A stretch of 64,000 bases of DNA from Phylloscopus collybita (lineage: Eukaryota; Chordata; Aves; Passeriformes; Phylloscopidae): positions 3,827,501 to 3,891,500 of the forward strand of contig JAJNNQ010000003.1 of the NCBI GenBank assembly GCA_027886175.1, written 5' to 3'. Positions 59,780 through 64,000 of the stretch are shown in pieces; the first letter of the stretch is position 1, and every line of letters begins with the position of its first letter. The translations under genes were made by a program, and so were the position numbers. The notes below the pieces were generated by a model that saw nothing but the letters and a program-made list of their open reading frames with translations, had not been told where the DNA came from and did not search any database.

Positions 59780-62700
59780 TGTTGCCTCGTGCAAAATCTC
59801 TGGTGGATTCACCGAATAATGGAAAGTGCCTGTGTCCTGTGCACAAACTCTGACCTGGGACAATTTTGGGTGATGCCTGTGGGTGCCACAGGTGGGTTCC
59901 CCGGGAGCTGCGTGTGGGCAGTAAAACCTGAGGCTGAGAAGTTGCTGCAGGAGTGCTGGGTGGTCTCTGGTCATGCTGGAGCAGGGGTTATTTAATACCA
60001 TTTGTAATGGTTGCTTGGGGCAGGTGGTGGCTCACTGAGGATGGGCTGTAGCACAAATGTTGCTGTATGTTATGCTGGCAAGGCACAGAGCACACAGTGA
60101 AGGATTAGTAAGGATTTGGTTCCAGAGAAGAACTGCACTTCCCAACCCGCTTGGAAAACAAATTCTGCTCTAAACTCATGTTATTTTTAATGATGCACAA
60201 GGATGTAAAAAAAAAAAAAATCAACATAAAAATCAGCAATTATGTTACTTAAAGAGCTTTGGGGGATTTTTTTTTTTTTTAATCTGTTGTATCAAAGGTA
60301 AAAAGAGAACTCGCTTGATCTTAGAATTCAGTAAATCCCAAATATTTAGCCTAAAGTATTCCTGGAGTTGTCTGAAATAAAGGTTTTGCAGAATGTTGAG
60401 CCTTATCTAATTTCACCAGATTATTTTAAAGCTCAAATCAAACCAGTATAAATAATGGGTAGAATTACTAACCTGCAGGGAATGTCATCACAAATTTCCT
60501 GGAGTTTTCCATGTAACTATGAGCATGACTGGTCTATTTACTGGAAGTAGTATATACTGTATAATGTTCACTGAAAACTCATGTAACTCATGCAATATGA
60601 TAACCACTAGGGTGCTACTGTGACGTAAAGGATATATTACAATTTTATCCAATTCAAACAGGGAAAAAAATGGTTTTAATCGTCCTGCCCTCTAAACAAA
60701 TACTTTGTCTGTTCTACTGAACTTGAAATTCAAGGTTGTGTATAAGTCATCCTGCAATAAAAATAATGTTATGGAATAAACAAGACTGCACTGTGATATG
60801 ATTTGAGTCTTCAATCACTGAATTTTTTTTTTTGGAAATATTTATATGAAGTGAATGTGTTATGTGTGCCAGGATTTTTTATGGTTCTTATAACGCAGTT
60901 GCAATGCATCGTATTGTTATGTGCAAATGCTCTGGTGACAAGCACATAGATTCCAGTGCCTGGGCTGGCTCTGGCAGGAGGAGATGTTTCATGGAGGTGA
61001 TAGGTTTAGCCCTGCAAGGAGCAGCCTGGCTGCAGTGCTGTCTCAGCCCAGCAAGGGGATGCTGGCAGAGGAACCTCCCACCACCCACAGCTGGGGCAAT
61101 GGGACATCACTTGTCCTCCTGTGGGCAGTGGGGGGCTCTGGAAGGGGCAAAGTCCCTTTGGCAAGTTGAGGGCATCACAGCTTGGACACAAATGCCACAG
61201 GAGAATTAGATAATGCAGTAAAAGAAAAATCATTTTCCTGCTGTCACACTGCAAAATTTGTCCTGCAAAGGTGGGATCCCTCGGCATTGGACTTTGATGG
61301 GATCAGAGGGCACTGGTGTGAAGGGAGGGATGCTCTCAGTGCTGGATGATCTTATGGGAGGCAGCATTACATGCTACCTTGGGTGCCTTTAATTACAATA
61401 AAACAAGTAAAGTGAAAGACAGAAATTTGTATTCAGCTCTTCCTCTCCAATACTTGCTCCTCTTTCCAAACATGACCACCTCCAATGATGGGGAAGGTGG
61501 TCCTGTGTTTCCAAACTATCACCTTCAAATAGTTTGGACATTGCTGCCCTCCCAGGGCTGTCACTGTGATGGAAAACTTTTATTCCCTCACAAACTGCTG
61601 CCCAGGACAGTCACCTACATTCACAATCTTTCCAAGGTTTTTGGACCCTGCATAAAGATAAGGAGGAACCCCAGGTTTATACATGGAAAGATATCTCCAC
61701 TAATTTTCTTTTTACAAGGTGGCCTCCCACTGCTGTGGAAATGAGACTCATTTCCCTGTTCTAACAACAAGCAAGGGTTACCCCAATTTCTCTTCACAAC
61801 ATTTTTTAGGCTTCTGACATGATTTAGTAATTTCTCTAATTACTTGAGAGAAGCAGCATCCACTTGGTACCCTCAGCACATCTCTTTGCTAAGGGCTTAT
61901 GAGACACCCTGTGCCAAAACATCAACAAAACTGAACTGTCCTGCAGAAAAAGCTGCTTTTACACAAAAATTTGGGAGCCTGGAAGGATTTGGAGCATTAG
62001 GGATGACTGCTGCAATCACCCTGCTGCTGGTGGCATCAGTCCCTTCATAGCAAGGCCATTCCATCAGCCCTCTTTTGCTTTCCACAAGGGTTTGAGGAGA
62101 AAACCAGAAGACTGACTTAGTGAAAACACCTCTGTCAGCAGATGTACAACCCCTCTGTGTAGATTTTTACCCTGACAGGCACCAGGTAAAAACCCAAGTG
62201 TATCACCAGTTCCCCTTCAGACACCCAAGGGACATTCACCCTTCACTTAATGCCATCCTAAATGTACAGAGGGGCATCAAATAATACAAAAGTAACACAA
62301 TTTCATTCTGTAGGTCATAAAAGCATCATCCTTCACTGCTGGCCTGCTACTGGAAGTGATGTGTTGCCATCAGCCACTGAAAACCAGGTGATGTCAAGAG
62401 ATGCCCATCACAGGGAGCTCCTGTCACCCACAGGCACGTGTGACACTCACAGCAGGCACGGGAGCACTTCCAAGGCAGGATTGAGTTTTCATTCAGCTCC
62501 TAAGCACACAACTCCACTGCCAATGTGGGTTTGTGGATGTAAATCTCTGTTAACATCTCAGGAAGGCTCACATTTGAGTTGCAAACAATGCTGAGGACCA
62601 ACCCTTGCTCTGCCCCTGTCCCCGAGCTGTCTCCTCTTTCCCTATCCCATTGCAAGATCCAGTGAACCACTTTGTCCCAGAGCCTTATCACAGCAGACAA

Positions 62701-64000
62701 AGAAACAAGCCAAACCAAAACCTGAAGATTTACTACCAGAAGCCCTCATCAGAATATACTATGTATCTCATAAAATAAACATGGTAATGAAAACCGGTTT
62801 TACCGAAGCCCTCAAACCCATGAGCATTAGCAGCTGCTTTCTGTAAAGCTGGTGTTGATGTCAGGGGAAGACAGACACCAGCTTGGGAGAAGCTGTGCTG
62901 GGCTCTGGTGGAGTTAAACCCTCCTTGGCTGGAATATGCCATGTTCTGAAACCCTGCACTGATAACAAGGCTGTACATACAACTCAAAAACTCCAAATAA
63001 CTGACTCTGAACCCCAAATCTGAGTTGTAATTAGACGCCTTTTTTGCATAAATAAAGTCAGATTGTCTTGTGCTTGCTTTAGAAATTGGGCTAATCTTTG
63101 ACAGGTTGTTCTCATTTTCCAATTACCCATTAGGGAATGCATGCTGGCACTCTGGCAAATAATTTTTGGCTCTGGCTCTTGGTTGCAAATAGTGTCATTG
63201 CTCTTGGTTAAATCTGTGAAAATTATACCTCCAACTCCTGGCTGCTGGCTGGCTGCTGGAGCATCCTGCATGGCTTGGAGACTGATTTCTTTATCAGGCT
63301 CCATATGCTGCCTCAGCTAAAGGCTACAAGTAGGGGAGAAATCTGCTGTTAAAGGAACTACCAGTGCTCTGTGCTGAGTGACAGCCTGACCAGAATCTGC
63401 TTTTTGAATTCCCATGAACGCATTTTCCTATAAAACCAGCAACGTTCATTTGCACTGCTGCCACAGGCAGTGGCCAGGTGAATCCATGGGCTGCAGAGAG
63501 GCCTTGAAGTGAGTTTTTGGCAATAGTTTTTCCCAGTTATGTCTGTCTGATTTGGAAGAGGTAAAATGTTTCCACATTGCAGATGGAGGATGGTTCCTGA
63601 GAAGACAAACCCAAAAGGTGTGTAAGCACGTGATTGATTTAAACCAGCACGTGAGTCTGAAAGCGGAAATTTTTCTTCTTCTGTTTAAGTGATGCTTTTT
63701 TTCACCAGGACTTTGCTTTCATTTCCCCCCACCTTTACTGAGGATGAATTCAATAATAAATCACATGCAAGTTTTTAAAATTTACTTTTAAAATGGACAT
63801 GGCAGAGATTGTAAAGTCTAAGGGCATTGGATTTTTGAACAGGAACGCTACCAAAAAACCAATACTTTAACTTGAAACAGTCTAGATTAGACCATGTACA
63901 CTAATATTTATGGAGCCAAAAGCAAGAAGTTTATGTAGTAATTTGATTTAAAGTAAAATATAAAACCTTAATGCACTTTATAGTCATAGGCATCCCTAGC
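59780..64000. other. Non-coding stretch, no gene seen
   Basis: Holds A14 (60207-60220) and T14 (60267-60280). The longest open frame is 132 codons (61346-61744) and resembles nothing known. Parts near 60940-61190 are GC-richer but CpG-poor. No RNA gene, CpG island or recognisable mobile element was found to the end of the window. Confidence 0.6.
60267..60280. repeat. Poly-T run (14 T)
   Basis: Homopolymer preceded by GGGGGA, 46 bp from a 14-A run at 60207-60220. The two could pair as an A/T inverted repeat. Confidence 0.85.

Noticed and set aside
1..64000. tRNA, snRNA, rRNA, microRNA or CRISPR arrays
   Set aside because: No tRNA B-box in a foldable context, no snRNA core motif, no regularly spaced direct repeats; the hairpins found are too short for microRNA precursors.

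Overview
No protein-coding or classical RNA gene can be supported anywhere in this 64 kb window. It reads as AT-rich, non-coding vertebrate nuclear DNA, most likely from a bird. The best lineage marker is a CR1 LINE 3' end at 21588-21713, with a second short antisense CR1 piece near 43872-43932. Interspersed repeats are otherwise sparse and mostly old, as expected for an avian genome. The longest open frame is 164 codons. The open frames are scattered over all frames, overlap on both strands and resemble no protein family I recognise, so they are treated as chance. The window is therefore either an intergenic gene desert or part of one very long intron; the sequence alone does not decide.

Layout. 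1-13.7 kb is plain non-coding DNA with one 9-bp inverted repeat (2551-2576). 13.7-24 kb holds a perfect 12-bp hairpin (13725-13751), an old palindromic interspersed repeat (17750-17866), the main CR1 fragment, and two perfect hairpins only about 150 bp apart (23158-23181 and 23334-23359). 24.5-27.3 kb holds stretches that look like candidate regulatory DNA: homeodomain-type TAAT cores, locally raised CpG and little low-complexity DNA. 27.3-34.5 kb is quiet except for a 20-bp perfect palindrome of opposed SOX-type sites (31437-31456). At 34554-34778 lies a 225-bp, almost pure purine tract. 37-48 kb holds a 36-nt pyrimidine tract ending in a splice-acceptor-like AG, several copies of ancient palindromic repeats, a CpG-rich patch (39323-39496), a TAAT-rich block (44385-44475) and a degenerate repeat carrying four TGACCT half-sites (45277-45385). 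50.3-52.1 kb is the most distinctive part: a G-rich quadruplex-type motif, the densest CpG cluster in the window, and an exon-like 144-bp segment with a very good branch point, acceptor and donor. 52-64 kb is again non-coding, rich in long A/T homopolymers, with two more ancient palindromic repeats and a textbook G-quadruplex motif (58813-58828).

How it might work: if the window does anything, it is most likely as long-range regulatory DNA or as the site of an unannotated non-coding transcript, with 50.3-52.1 kb as the first place to look. That is inference. Conservation, chromatin and transcript data would be needed, and I could run no alignments. Repeat-family assignments come from recognising sequence patterns, not from a database search.
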